A stretch of 64,000 nucleotides of DNA, from assembly GCF_025148635.1 (NCBI RefSeq), contig NZ_CP102269.1, positions 4,402,001 to 4,466,000 on the forward strand, read 5' to 3'. Positions 27,231 to 36,254 of the stretch are shown piece after piece. The first letter of the stretch is position 1; each line of letters starts with the position of its first letter. Source of the stretch: Butyricimonas virosa. Lineage in GTDB: Bacteria; Bacteroidota; Bacteroidia; Bacteroidales; Marinifilaceae. The notes beneath the pieces were generated by a model. It made no database searches. It was not told the origin of the DNA and saw only the letters and a list, made by a program, of their open reading frames with translations. Made by a program: the position numbers and the translations under genes.

Positions 27231-27833
27231 TTAATTCTCTTTCAGGATACTGTAATAATAGAAGTCTATCACCTTCCCATTTTTCACGGCCGCCTTGTGC
27301 AACACCGCCTCCAACTGATACCCTGCTTTCTCCAATACACGCATTGATCCCGGATTGTAATCAAAAACCAAAGCGTAAAGTTTTTGGTAGCCGAACGTTT
27401 CAAACGCATATCGCGTGACGGCAGCCACGACTCTAGGCATGATTCCTCTTCCCCAGTAAGATTCTCCCAGCCAATAACCGATTTCGGCAGTTACCCGTTC
27501 AATGTCTCCTTCTGAACCAAACCCGATACTTCCTACTGCTTTCCCATCCACCTCAATCGCAAATCGCATCGGGGGAGCAGGCATGGCGTGAACCATACTG
27601 ATATAATCAAAAGCATCTTGTTTCGTGTATGGATGCGGAAAGTGATCCATAACATTATTCCAAATTTTCTCATTATTGGCATTTTCAGCTAAAGAATCAC
27701 AATCCGAAAAACGCCATTCACGCACCACGAATCCCTCTCCTTCAATCCTAACTCTGTGCTTTTTTTCCCGTAACATTAAGAACTCATTTCCCTGATTCAC
27801 CGATCGGGGCAAATCGCTTACACCTGTTTTCAT
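27231..27833 (-). CDS. GNAT-family N-acetyltransferase (RimJ/RimL type)
   Basis: 200 residues. The acetyl-CoA-binding core is AEIGYWLGESYWGRGIMPRV around residues 117-136, followed by YALVFDYNPGSMRVLEKAGY, the standard RimJ-like segment. Residues 30-110 include the acceptor-side strands (VVREWRFSDCDSLAENANN). Such proteins acetylate N-termini or small amines; the substrate cannot be told. It is monocistronic. The first 20 residues are poorly conserved, so the start may lie downstream at the next methionine (MLREKKHRV). Confidence 0.88.
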   Translation of the reverse strand: MKTGVSDLPRSVNQGNEFLMLREKKHRVRIEGEGFVVREWRFSDCDSLAENANNEKIWNNVMDHFPHPYTKQDAFDYISMVHAMPAPPMRFAIEVDGKAVGSIGFGSEGDIERVTAEIGYWLGESYWGRGIMPRVVAAVTRYAFETFGYQKLYALVFDYNPGSMRVLEKAGYQLEAVLHKAAVKNGKVIDFYYYSILKEN

Positions 27834-27985
27834 AATTGCTAGATTCCTTGGAATCTCTCCTTGTTCATTTTTTGTTTTTGTATATTAAAACTACGCAAAC
27901 ATACGTAGTTTAATAATATCTTGTTCCGTCCCCCTCAAATAAATTTTTCAACCGTCAATCTCCCTGTAAGAGGTAAAGATGAGAC

Positions 27986-28026
27986 AAAAAATAAGGGAGT
28001 CATATCCGTTTTGGATACAACTCCCT
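27986..28026 (-). terminator. Terminator of the PepSY-like gene
   Basis: On the minus strand AGGGAGT and ACTCCCT form a stem strengthened by inner TATCC/GGATA pairing, followed by a T-rich tract (complement of 27986-27993). Confidence 0.65.
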
Positions 28027-28045
28027 CTCCCATTAATCATATGTA

Positions 28046-28894
28046 TCAATCTAAAACCAAATTCCCCTGAGGATCAATTTCTACACTTATATCCATCGAA
28101 TGTTCTTTCTGCAAAACAAAATGGTAAACATCACTACCGGAAGCGTATTCTATGTATTGCACGCTGGCAATGGAAAAACTATTATACGCCTCGCCCTTCA
28201 ACACGTCAAGCACCACCTGGGGCACATCGGTCTTCAACACCGGCCAAGAAGTCTTCATCCAACCGTTATTCCGGTCAAACAAAATTTCTTTCACCAAACT
28301 ATCATCCAAAATTCCGACTTCCAACATACCATCCTGCCAACGGTCAACCGTAACAACCAAAGCCTTCGGGTACTGCTGGGTAATGAAACTACTCACCGCC
28401 GTCGGTAAAGTAGAAGCCTCTTCATTTACCTCCTTCACCAGCTCTCCCTTCTCATTGAAATAAATCAACATTTCCTCATTTCCCTTCTCTATCTCTAAGC
28501 GGTAAACCGTGGGCATATTCAGACGTTCCAGCATATCGACATCTTCCACTTGCCAAGCACTATATATGCTTTCGTTAAACCCCGTCTTCACCTCTGCCGG
28601 AAGATTGGCAAACAGAACGTCCGTCTCCGTCATCATCCATTGGCCGGATGCATCAAACCAAGCATCCATTTCCTGCCCGTTCTGATGAAATTCCGCCTTT
28701 TCATACACTCCTTTTTTCTCCCAACTCACGGCCACGGCATTCGGGAACTTCGCCTCAAAAGCGGCCACGACACTCTTTCCGGGGGTATACCCCTTATCAT
28801 CATCGTCGTCATCATCATGACAAGCGGCAAAAACAAATAATGATGCCATCCATAACGTTACCATTAAAATCCTTCCTCTCATAATCTTTTTCAA
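28046..28894 (-). CDS. PepSY-like (DUF2874) lipoprotein
   Basis: 282 residues. The lipoprotein signal (MVTLWMASLFVFAAC) leads to a cysteine followed by H and seven aspartates, an acidic tract of the kind linked to surface export of Bacteroidota lipoproteins. Two PepSY-like repeats follow. The first reads AFEAKFPNAVAVSWEKKGVY and then EMDAWFDASGQWMMTETDV; the second covers VSSFITQQYPKALVVTVDRW. The C-terminal part ends with a related strand pattern (IDPQGNLVLD). These exported domains are of unknown function. It is a single gene with its own terminator. Confidence 0.85.
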   Translation of the reverse strand: MKKIMRGRILMVTLWMASLFVFAACHDDDDDDDKGYTPGKSVVAAFEAKFPNAVAVSWEKKGVYEKAEFHQNGQEMDAWFDASGQWMMTETDVLFANLPAEVKTGFNESIYSAWQVEDVDMLERLNMPTVYRLEIEKGNEEMLIYFNEKGELVKEVNEEASTLPTAVSSFITQQYPKALVVTVDRWQDGMLEVGILDDSLVKEILFDRNNGWMKTSWPVLKTDVPQVVLDVLKGEAYNSFSIASVQYIEYASGSDVYHFVLQKEHSMDISVEIDPQGNLVLD

Positions 28895-29005
28895 ATTTAT
28901 CTGTTTAACAATCTTGTTTTCTGATACTCATTCTAACGAGAAAAAGAAAAGAAAGTTTCCGATGAAAAACTTCTCCGCAAAAGAATAACCAGCTCATAGA
29001 ATACG

Positions 29006-29013
29006 TACTTTTG
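29006..29013 (+). promoter_or_regulatory. Bacteroidota -7 box for the MFS gene
   Basis: TACTTTTG, 19 bases before the ATG at 29033. Confidence 0.5.
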
Positions 29014-29032
29014 CACCGGATAAAGAAAAGTC

Positions 29033-30241
29033 ATGAATACAAGTCACGTAATTATCACTCCGGAGAATATGACCAAGGACCGCAAGATCTCCATTTGTGT
29101 CTTCTTGTCCGGTTTCTCCTGTTTTGCCCAGTTATACTATTTCCAACCTCTCCTGCCAGATCTGGCTCAAGAGTTTGGATTATCAGCCAGCCACAGTAGT
29201 CTGGCCATATCATTCTCCACGCTCGGAATGGTAGTAGGACTGTTCACGGCAATGTTCGTGGCAGACTCGATTCCAAGGAAAAAACTGATTAGCGCGGCGC
29301 TATTATCGTCAGCCGTCTTTTCGGTAATCTGCTCTTATTCGCCCTCTTTCTTCTTGTTGGTAGCATTAAGCGCCCTGAAAGGATTCCTGCTATCAGGAGC
29401 CACTTCCGTATCTCTGGCTTATATATCTGAAGAAGTTCAACCCCGGAATAAAGGAAAAATCACCGGACTCTACATTGCCGGAAACGCCTTGGGAGGAATG
29501 GGTGGACGAGTAATTTCTTCCTATCTCAGCAGTGAATTCTTGTGGCGCATCGCCTCCGTCTCAATCGGTGTATTATGTGCCATATTTGCCATATCATTCC
29601 TGATATTCAGTCCCCGTTCAGTTAATTTCAAACCCAAGCGGGAAAGTTTCAAATCATTGATCGTTTCCAACCTTCACTTGATCGTCTCCGTGAAATTGAT
29701 CCCCTTCTATCTGATCGGTTCCCTCATGTTAGGGATATTCGTGAGCTTGTACAATTACCTCGGCTTTTATCTGGTAAAAGAACCGTTTAACTTCTCCCCG
29801 TACCTAATTCACTATATCTATTTCATGTACCTGTTCGGGGTATTCGGCTCGATCGCCACGGCAAAATTGACAGCATTGTACAACCATTTCAAAATACTGA
29901 AAACAATCATCGCACTTTCCGTGGCAGGATTGCTCTTGCTATACATTAACAACTTCTGGATCGTCACGCTTGGACTGGCCATTTTCACGTTTAATTTCTT
30001 CGTGGTACACGTGATCTGTAACCGAATCGTCAGCGACTACAACCTCCAAAAACGCTCGGTCACCATCTCCATCTACCTCCTGTTCTATTACATGGGGTCC
30101 AGTGTATGGGGATCAGCCACCGGAGTCGTTCTCGACCATTTCGGTTGGCAGTGGTTTATCGCCGGACTGATTCTACTCACGTTCATCCTGTACGCCATCG
30201 CTTATAAAGGCTCGAAATTGATAGAAAACGAGCAAAAGTAA
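29033..30241 (+). CDS. Major facilitator superfamily transporter
   Basis: 402 residues with about twelve transmembrane segments. YYFQPLLPDLAQEFG opens the first helix, and the loop between helices 2 and 3 has FVADSIPRKKLISAAL, equivalent to the MFS motif A. GKITGLYIAGNALGGMGGRV is typical of the YnfM-like subgroup of drug:proton antiporters. The substrate is unknown. It appears monocistronic. Confidence 0.9.
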   Translation: MNTSHVIITPENMTKDRKISICVFLSGFSCFAQLYYFQPLLPDLAQEFGLSASHSSLAISFSTLGMVVGLFTAMFVADSIPRKKLISAALLSSAVFSVICSYSPSFFLLVALSALKGFLLSGATSVSLAYISEEVQPRNKGKITGLYIAGNALGGMGGRVISSYLSSEFLWRIASVSIGVLCAIFAISFLIFSPRSVNFKPKRESFKSLIVSNLHLIVSVKLIPFYLIGSLMLGIFVSLYNYLGFYLVKEPFNFSPYLIHYIYFMYLFGVFGSIATAKLTALYNHFKILKTIIALSVAGLLLLYINNFWIVTLGLAIFTFNFFVVHVICNRIVSDYNLQKRSVTISIYLLFYYMGSSVWGSATGVVLDHFGWQWFIAGLILLTFILYAIAYKGSKLIENEQK

Positions 30242-30418
30242 CCATCCGTTCCCGCCCGTACAAACCGCAGAGAGAAACTAGGTTCTATCCTAGTGAAATC
30301 GATCATCAGGTAAAGTTTCTACCGAATAGAGCTATATTCACGTGATCAAGTTATTATTATACACCTATCCGAACGTTAACATATCCTACAATTCTACAAT
30401 ATTTTATTATTACAATAG

Positions 30419-30462
30419 GAGCGGAATAGGGGAGGAATGGGAGCGGAATGGGAGCGGCTAAC
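30419..30462. repeat. Four tandem 11-base repeats, GAGCGGAATGG type
   Basis: Units are GAGCGGAATAG, GGGAGGAATGG, GAGCGGAATGG and GAGCGGCTAAC, contiguous and exactly 11 bases each. They lie in the 529-base gap after the MFS gene, which otherwise shows only a terminator at 30606. A related 11-base array lies at 63063. Confidence 0.7.
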
Positions 30463-30605
30463 AATATGATAAGAATTTGATGATTATTTAATAACCATAT
30501 TTTAAATTATTTTAGATTTAACAAGCCTAGAATATTCCTTCAACCACGGGTATGCAGCTTTCATACTCCCAAAATCCCAAGGGTACACACGGAGACGCCC
30601 CAAAT

Positions 30606-30647
30606 AAAAAAAGACTGAATAACTTTTATAGCTAAACAGTCTTTTTT
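30606..30647. terminator. Bidirectional intrinsic terminator
   Basis: AAAAAAAGACTG at 30606-30617 pairs with CAGTCTTTTTT at 30637-30647. It may serve the MFS gene and the convergent LuxR gene. Confidence 0.65.
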
Positions 30648-30770
30648 GGCAAAATTCTTTCAATGGCTTACGTTGAAAAGAAAAAAATCATATTATTATT
30701 AACATTACAAAGATCAACAATTCCACCCTTTCCCGCAATCCCTTATAATAGGGATATTTCAATCAAAACA

Positions 30771-31379
30771 TCACTCCACCTCATTAATATCGATGAGATT
30801 GTTCAAAATAGCGTACACCGTAAGCCCGGAAACAGACTTAATCCCGGTTTTTCGAATAATATTTTTCCGGTGAGTAATCACGGTATGTACCGATATATGG
30901 TGCAAATCCGCAATCTCCTTGTTAATCTTCCCCTTTGCCAGGGAAATCAAAATCTCTTTCTCCCGTTCGGAGAGTTCATTCTTATCAAGCAAATCAGCCG
31001 GAGTACTCAACGCATCGATTGAATGTAGTAACTTCTGTGCAATCTTATCACCATCATCGGCAATATCAATTGTCGTGTGATATTGTTTCAGAATGTCAGG
31101 ATCGATATACTGATAAACTAACGCCACGAAAGCCGTGTCCTTCACCCCTTCAAACAACTCTTCCAGATGTTGCCGTTTCTTCAATTCCACGGCCGAAGGG
31201 TTAATAACTATAATATCCGGATTCAAATGATTAATTCTTTCCAGACAATGAAAACAATCGGCAACAACCGCTACCACCTCAAACTCATTCCTCGTTTCGA
31301 TCAACTTCTTCAGCCCGGTTGAAATAATCATGGACGGCTCAATAATAACAATCCTATAACTTTTATTATTGTTTTGCAT
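30771..31379 (-). CDS. LuxR/NarL-type regulator with degenerate receiver domain
   Basis: 202 residues. Residues 8-120 resemble a receiver domain (IVIIEPSMIISTGLKKLIE), but the phosphate-accepting aspartate position reads VINPS, with N instead of D, so classical phosphorylation is doubtful. The C-terminal LuxR helix-turn-helix is intact: LSEREKEILISLAKGKINKE, then IADLHHISVHTVITHRKNII. The gene overlaps the end of the hemerythrin-like gene by 14 bases, so the two are translationally linked. The hemerythrin-like protein could be the sensor or a protective partner of this regulator. Confidence 0.87.
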   Translation of the reverse strand: MQNNNKSYRIVIIEPSMIISTGLKKLIETRNEFEVVAVVADCFHCLERINHLNPDIIVINPSAVELKKRQHLEELFEGVKDTAFVALVYQYIDPDILKQYHTTIDIADDGDKIAQKLLHSIDALSTPADLLDKNELSEREKEILISLAKGKINKEIADLHHISVHTVITHRKNIIRKTGIKSVSGLTVYAILNNLIDINEVE

Positions 31380-32127
31380 ACCGTTGCTCTAATTTCATTA
31401 CTAAAGGAACAAGTATTTTATCCTCGATTAAAGAATGTTTGCTCAAATCCTCTTCCAAGGCAAAGATTCCGAATAACACCCGGATACGCATATCCGACAA
31501 CGTGTCTCCCGGTAAATATTTCATGATGATATTCTTCAAATCATTCAATTTATCATCAATATTACTATGATTCTCCCTGAACACCCCGATCTCGTAATCT
31601 TCCGGACGAGCCCCTTTCACCATATTCGAGATATAAGGGAAGACCGTCACTTCCTCGTAATCAAAATGACGAATCACCTCATTCTTGTATTCATTGAAAA
31701 AAAGATTCAATATTTGCTGATGTTGCTGTTCGCACCCTTCAGAAATCTCTTTTAACTGCTCCTGAATAGAAAGCATCCGGTTTTCCAAGTAATAAGAATG
31801 AGAATTTTTCAAGTAAGCAATCAACTGGTCCACGTTCGCACCTATTCCCTCGATCTCTTTCTCCGTCGGCAGGTATTGCTCGTTGCTATACACGTTACAA
31901 ATCATCAGGAATAACGTACACGAAACATGATTCGCCTCGCAACATTCCCGGACTGTTTTATCCCCGAATCCCAGATTTATTCCAAACCGATGTAACAGTA
32001 ACAACAGTGAATAATCAGCATGAATGACGTCCGCCAGTTTCATATCTGCGGAAAATAGATGTGAATTCATATCCTTATTTTTACCGCAAATATTGAAAAT
32101 AATTGACTCAACACCAAGTTTATTCAT
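31366..32127 (-). CDS. Hemerythrin HHE-domain protein (RIC/YtfE-like)
   Basis: 253 residues. The N-terminal region (ADVIHADYSLLLLLHRFGIN, then KTVRECCEANHVS) resembles the short domain that precedes the hemerythrin fold in iron-sulfur repair proteins of the ScdA/YtfE type. Histidines and acids for a di-iron site appear in HQQILNLFFNEY, HFDYEEVTVFPYI, FRENHSNIDDKL and EEDLSKHSLIEDKILVP. The likely role is a response to nitrosative or oxidative damage, or diiron-based sensing. It is upstream of and overlapping the LuxR gene. A start at the internal MNSHLF (32070) is possible. Confidence 0.85.
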   Translation of the reverse strand: MNKLGVESIIFNICGKNKDMNSHLFSADMKLADVIHADYSLLLLLHRFGINLGFGDKTVRECCEANHVSCTLFLMICNVYSNEQYLPTEKEIEGIGANVDQLIAYLKNSHSYYLENRMLSIQEQLKEISEGCEQQHQQILNLFFNEYKNEVIRHFDYEEVTVFPYISNMVKGARPEDYEIGVFRENHSNIDDKLNDLKNIIMKYLPGDTLSDMRIRVLFGIFALEEDLSKHSLIEDKILVPLVMKLEQRYAKQ

Positions 32128-32215
32128 TAGTTTATAGAATTATTTATGATATTTCAAGTTTTCAAAATTACAAATACATCATGAAAACCCACATCCTCAA
32201 AATCGGGTAAAAACA

Positions 32216-32251
32216 CGCTGTCCACTCCCCAATTATAGGGAGTGGACAGCG
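32216..32251 (-). terminator. Strong terminator of the antiporter operon
   Basis: CGCTGTCCACTCCC at 32216-32229 pairs perfectly over 14 bp with GGGAGTGGACAGCG at 32238-32251. It lies just past the antiporter stop. Confidence 0.75.
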
Positions 32252-32271
32252 CGTTAAATTTTACTTTTCAA

Positions 32272-34350
32272 CTATACCAAATACCGATTATTTGTCTCTC
32301 CTGCCTGTATCGGGTAAACCAACACGAAACTATTGGATTGGAAATACTTGTTCAAATAATTGGGAATCCTACTCATATTTGCATGATAAGACAGCCGTTC
32401 CCGACGACTCATCACCACCCACAAAGTATCGTCACTCTTTATTTCCCGGGACATAATCAAGAAATCATCCCAATCATCAAAGGACGAAAATTCTGCCTCG
32501 ATCGGCCTTTTTTTATATATCTCCTTCAAGTACATTGTCGTGTCTTCTGATGCATAGAACACAGCCTTCGCACCCGAATTGTGGATAATATTCCATACTT
32601 TATTCACCCACATCGGGAAACCGACCTCTTTTTCCGCCCGGGCCGGCACCACCACCAGATGACGTTTCACCGTGGCAATAGGTTGTATGGGGCGATAAAT
32701 TAACGTGGTCACGTTACTCTGTCCCAAAATCGCCTCGGTCATATTCCCCAAAAAGGAGGACACGACGCCTTTTCCCTGATGTAATCCCAAAACCAAATCC
32801 GTAATACCCTGTTCTTTAATTACGCTGATAATGGCATTCGCCACGTTCAGATCGTACCGCAACAAATCCTGTAACACGTTATCCGTGGCCGAAGCCGTCG
32901 TAACCGCCATATTCAGCACCTTTTTGGATTGTTTGAAGGCCTTATCGTCCGATGCCTGATTGTTGATCACGTTCAAGGCAAAAAGCCCGTTCTTATTCTT
33001 CTTCGACTTGATCGCCGTACTCAAATTCACCAGCTCGGTCACGTTCTTCTCGTAGGACACCGGTATCAGGATGCGTTCCTGATGTTCCCCCGTTCCCTCT
33101 TTCTCTTCCGACACGTCATTCATAGCGATATTATGCGCCCCTTTCTGCGCCGAGAAAGATGCCATCGTGCAAGTGACCAGAATCATCAAAATCGTACCAT
33201 TCAACACGCTCTCGTTCAACAGACGAATCGGCTCTCCCGCCGGAGTCTCTCCCAATATCACGTTATACCCCACCATCACGGCAGCCAAAGTCGCCGCAGC
33301 CTGTGCATTACTCAATCCGAAAATCACCCGCCGCTGGTCCACCGACATCCGGAACGTCTTCTGCGTGAGCCAAGCCGCCCCGAATTTAGCCACGGTGGCC
33401 ACCACGATCATCACCGCCCCTACTTTAATCGTGTCCCAGTTGGTAAAGAAAGCCCGGTAGTCGATCAACATTCCCACCCCTATCAAGAAGAAAGGAATAA
33501 AGATCGCGTTCCCCACGAACTCCACCCGGTTCATCAAAGGAGAGGTCGAAGGAATCAGACGGTTCAACGCCATCCCCGCAAGAAAAGCCCCGATAATAGA
33601 CTCCAGTCCGGCCAATTCCGCCAAGTAAGCCCCCAAGAAAACCATGACCAGCACGAATATATATTGCGACACGTTATCCTCACACCGTTTGAAAAACCAA
33701 CGTCCCACGATCGGGAACACGATCATCACGAAAGCAAAAAAGAGGATAATTGCCGCCCCTAGCCTGTACCAAAACCAATCATCCACATCTCCCACGGCCA
33801 TCTCCACAATCACCGTCAACACCAACAATGCCAACGTATCCGTGATCATCGTCCCTCCCACGGTAATTCCCACGGCCTTATCCTTCGTGATCCCCAGTTT
33901 ACTGATAATCGGGTAAGCGATCAACGTGTGGGAGGCAAACATACTCGCCAACAATATGGAAGTCAACATGGAAAAATTCAACACGTAAAGCCCGACAAGC
34001 GTTCCCAAGGCCATCGGCACCAAAAACGTGTACATCCCGAAGGTCAAACTCTTCCATTTATTCTTTTTAAAATCCCCCAGATCAATCTCCAGCCCCGCCA
34101 AGAACATGATATACAAAAGCCCAGCTGTTCCCGAAAGAATAATACTACTATCCCGCAACACTAGGTTAAAACCATTCGGTCCGATAATTGCCCCGGCAAT
34201 AATCAATCCCAACAAATGGGGAATCCTCAACTTATTCAACAATAAAGGAGCAGCCAAGATAATTACCAAAATCAGCAGGAACTTCAAAACCGGGTCCGTC
34301 AACGGCAGGGTTATCGCGGCCTGTGTCATTTGCAACATAAACATCATCAT
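32272..34350 (-). CDS. CPA2-type cation:proton antiporter with cytoplasmic USP-like domain
   Basis: 692 residues. Residues 1-410 contain about 12 transmembrane helices of the KefB/NhaS family (LLLNKLRIPHLLGLIIAGAI, MFLAGLEIDLGDFKK, SHTLIAYPIISKLGI, ESIIGAFLAGMALNRLIP). Residues 440-690 form a soluble region with two universal-stress-like halves (RILIPVSYEKNVTELVNLS, ITDLVLGLHQGKGVVSSFLG). It exchanges a monovalent cation for protons; the ion is not determined. The ATG overlaps the TAA of the M49 gene (TAATG), indicating coupling. It is the last gene of a four-gene operon. Confidence 0.9.
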   Translation of the reverse strand: MMMFMLQMTQAAITLPLTDPVLKFLLILVIILAAPLLLNKLRIPHLLGLIIAGAIIGPNGFNLVLRDSSIILSGTAGLLYIMFLAGLEIDLGDFKKNKWKSLTFGMYTFLVPMALGTLVGLYVLNFSMLTSILLASMFASHTLIAYPIISKLGITKDKAVGITVGGTMITDTLALLVLTVIVEMAVGDVDDWFWYRLGAAIILFFAFVMIVFPIVGRWFFKRCEDNVSQYIFVLVMVFLGAYLAELAGLESIIGAFLAGMALNRLIPSTSPLMNRVEFVGNAIFIPFFLIGVGMLIDYRAFFTNWDTIKVGAVMIVVATVAKFGAAWLTQKTFRMSVDQRRVIFGLSNAQAAATLAAVMVGYNVILGETPAGEPIRLLNESVLNGTILMILVTCTMASFSAQKGAHNIAMNDVSEEKEGTGEHQERILIPVSYEKNVTELVNLSTAIKSKKNKNGLFALNVINNQASDDKAFKQSKKVLNMAVTTASATDNVLQDLLRYDLNVANAIISVIKEQGITDLVLGLHQGKGVVSSFLGNMTEAILGQSNVTTLIYRPIQPIATVKRHLVVVPARAEKEVGFPMWVNKVWNIIHNSGAKAVFYASEDTTMYLKEIYKKRPIEAEFSSFDDWDDFLIMSREIKSDDTLWVVMSRRERLSYHANMSRIPNYLNKYFQSNSFVLVYPIQAGETNNRYLV

Positions 34351-36254
34351 TATTTATTATCCCCGTATTCCAGCATCTGTGTCAGAAAATCTGTCGGGTA
34401 TTCTATTTTTACATCCATCACTTTCCCTTCTTCCTCCACCAATCTATATTTCGGATTAACAAAACCGGCATAAGGAGCCACGTTCAGTTTTTGATAACGT
34501 TCCAGCACTTCCTGATGCAACACGGGATCAATCCGTACCCCGTAATTCTCGATCAAATTCCTAGCTCCCTCGAAATCACCTTCCGACTTCACCCGTTGCA
34601 CCTCGGCCAATAACCTCCCGAACAACTTCCGCAAAGCCTCGTAATCCCGGATCGTGAAATACGTCTTTCCATCCCGACTCACCCGCTCGATCACGTTATC
34701 CGCCTTGCCCTTCTCGTAAACCCAAGAGGCAATCAACTGGCGATTACGCATATGTGACTCTTCCAAATTATTTCCCAACTTCACCCGGGTCAACTGAACC
34801 ATCAAACCGTTGCGGATATAATTACAATATTCGCTCTTTGCTACCTCCAACGAGGGAATTACCCCCAACTCCACCAGCTTCGGGTCCATCACGTAATACA
34901 ACGCAAACAAGTCCGCACGAGCCTCTTCTATCGTGGAGTAATAATTTTTCAGCGATTCCTGTCCCACGCCCGGTAGCATCTTTCCGGAACCGTGTCCCAG
35001 ACATTCATGCAAATCGGTATGCACGTTTCCCCCGACATACCCGTACGTCCTCACCAGTTCCTTTTCCTCGTCCGAATAGGCAAACTCGTCCAGTACCCCG
35101 GAATTCAGTGAAGCCCGGTCGTACGCATACGTGATATTATCCAATGTTACCGACTTACTACCATAACGCTCCCGAATCCATTCGGCATTCGGCAAATTAA
35201 TCCCGATCGGTGTTGCCGGATGGCAATCCCCACCCAGCATGGCAGCCTGTACCACTCTAGCCGTAATACCAACCACCTCACTCTTCTTAAAACGCTCGTC
35301 AATCGGTGCATTCCGTTCAAACCACATGGCATTATCCGCCAATTTACGTGTACGCTCGCAGGCCTCTTCGTCCATAATCTGAACCACGGATTCCCAACTG
35401 GCCTTGTACGCTAACGGATCTCCATACACTTCAATAAAACCGTTGATAAAATCTATCGGGGCTGCCACCTCCTTCACCCACTCAATAGAGTAGCGGTCAA
35501 ACAAGGACAAATCACCCGTCTCGTAATACTGGATCAATAACTCGATCACCTCTTTCTGATGCGCATTACAAGCATATTCCGCAGCTTTCTTCAAATATTC
35601 CACGATACGGTGAATTTCTTTCCCGTATTTTCCCCCGGCAAACCACACTTGTTCCTTTAGTTGTCCATTCTCGTCACGTACCAGAGTAGAATTTAATCCC
35701 CAAGAAAGCAACGCATTCTCTTTTTTCTTCTCCCCGTAGAATTTCTCCACCTCTTCTTGCGTCACCCCCTCGTAATAATGATTGGCAGACGCCTGCACCA
35801 GATCCTTCCCCTCGTCCAGTACCACCCGCTTCGCCATATATTCCGGATCAAAGATAACACGTTCTACTTCCTCATACAACTGTTGCGCTCCCACTTCCCG
35901 AAGAAGTGACTTAAAATATTCGGGAGTAAACGAAGGGGTAAACTTTTCCATCGAGTAATGATGATGTACTCCATTAGCAAAAAACACTTTTTTAGCGTAC
36001 ACCAGAAAAGCCTGAAACTCTTCTGTCTCCCGGTTTCCTTGATATGCCCGAAGAATACTTTCCAAAGCCGCCCGGACCCGAAGATTATATTTATTATTCT
36101 GATCCCAGAGAATATCTCTTCCGGCCAAAGCCGCCCGACTCAAGTAATAAACAAATAACTTTTCCCGCAAGGACAATCCCTCAAAAGCGGGGACATCGTA
36201 ACGCAATATCTTTATATCGTCAAACTGTTCCAATAAATACACTTGTTCTTTCAT
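34350..36254 (-). CDS. Peptidase family M49 (dipeptidyl-peptidase III-like)
   Basis: 634 residues. HECLGHGSGK near residue 420 is the HExxxH zinc motif specific to M49, and TIEEARADLFALYYV supplies the third zinc ligand, E. The N-terminal half is helical (LREKLFVYYLSRAALAGRDI). The protein has no signal peptide and is cytoplasmic; M49 enzymes release dipeptides from short peptides. Bacteroidota relatives are often mislabelled as dihydrofolate reductase. It overlaps the upstream zinc-ribbon gene by 4 bases and the antiporter start by 1. Confidence 0.9.
   Translation of the reverse strand: MKEQVYLLEQFDDIKILRYDVPAFEGLSLREKLFVYYLSRAALAGRDILWDQNNKYNLRVRAALESILRAYQGNRETEEFQAFLVYAKKVFFANGVHHHYSMEKFTPSFTPEYFKSLLREVGAQQLYEEVERVIFDPEYMAKRVVLDEGKDLVQASANHYYEGVTQEEVEKFYGEKKKENALLSWGLNSTLVRDENGQLKEQVWFAGGKYGKEIHRIVEYLKKAAEYACNAHQKEVIELLIQYYETGDLSLFDRYSIEWVKEVAAPIDFINGFIEVYGDPLAYKASWESVVQIMDEEACERTRKLADNAMWFERNAPIDERFKKSEVVGITARVVQAAMLGGDCHPATPIGINLPNAEWIRERYGSKSVTLDNITYAYDRASLNSGVLDEFAYSDEEKELVRTYGYVGGNVHTDLHECLGHGSGKMLPGVGQESLKNYYSTIEEARADLFALYYVMDPKLVELGVIPSLEVAKSEYCNYIRNGLMVQLTRVKLGNNLEESHMRNRQLIASWVYEKGKADNVIERVSRDGKTYFTIRDYEALRKLFGRLLAEVQRVKSEGDFEGARNLIENYGVRIDPVLHQEVLERYQKLNVAPYAGFVNPKYRLVEEEGKVMDVKIEYPTDFLTQMLEYGDNK

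Noticed and set aside
32929..33762. Long plus-strand frame opposite the antiporter gene
   Set aside because: Its composition (rich in H, R, Q and P) is the usual antisense artefact of a membrane-protein gene.
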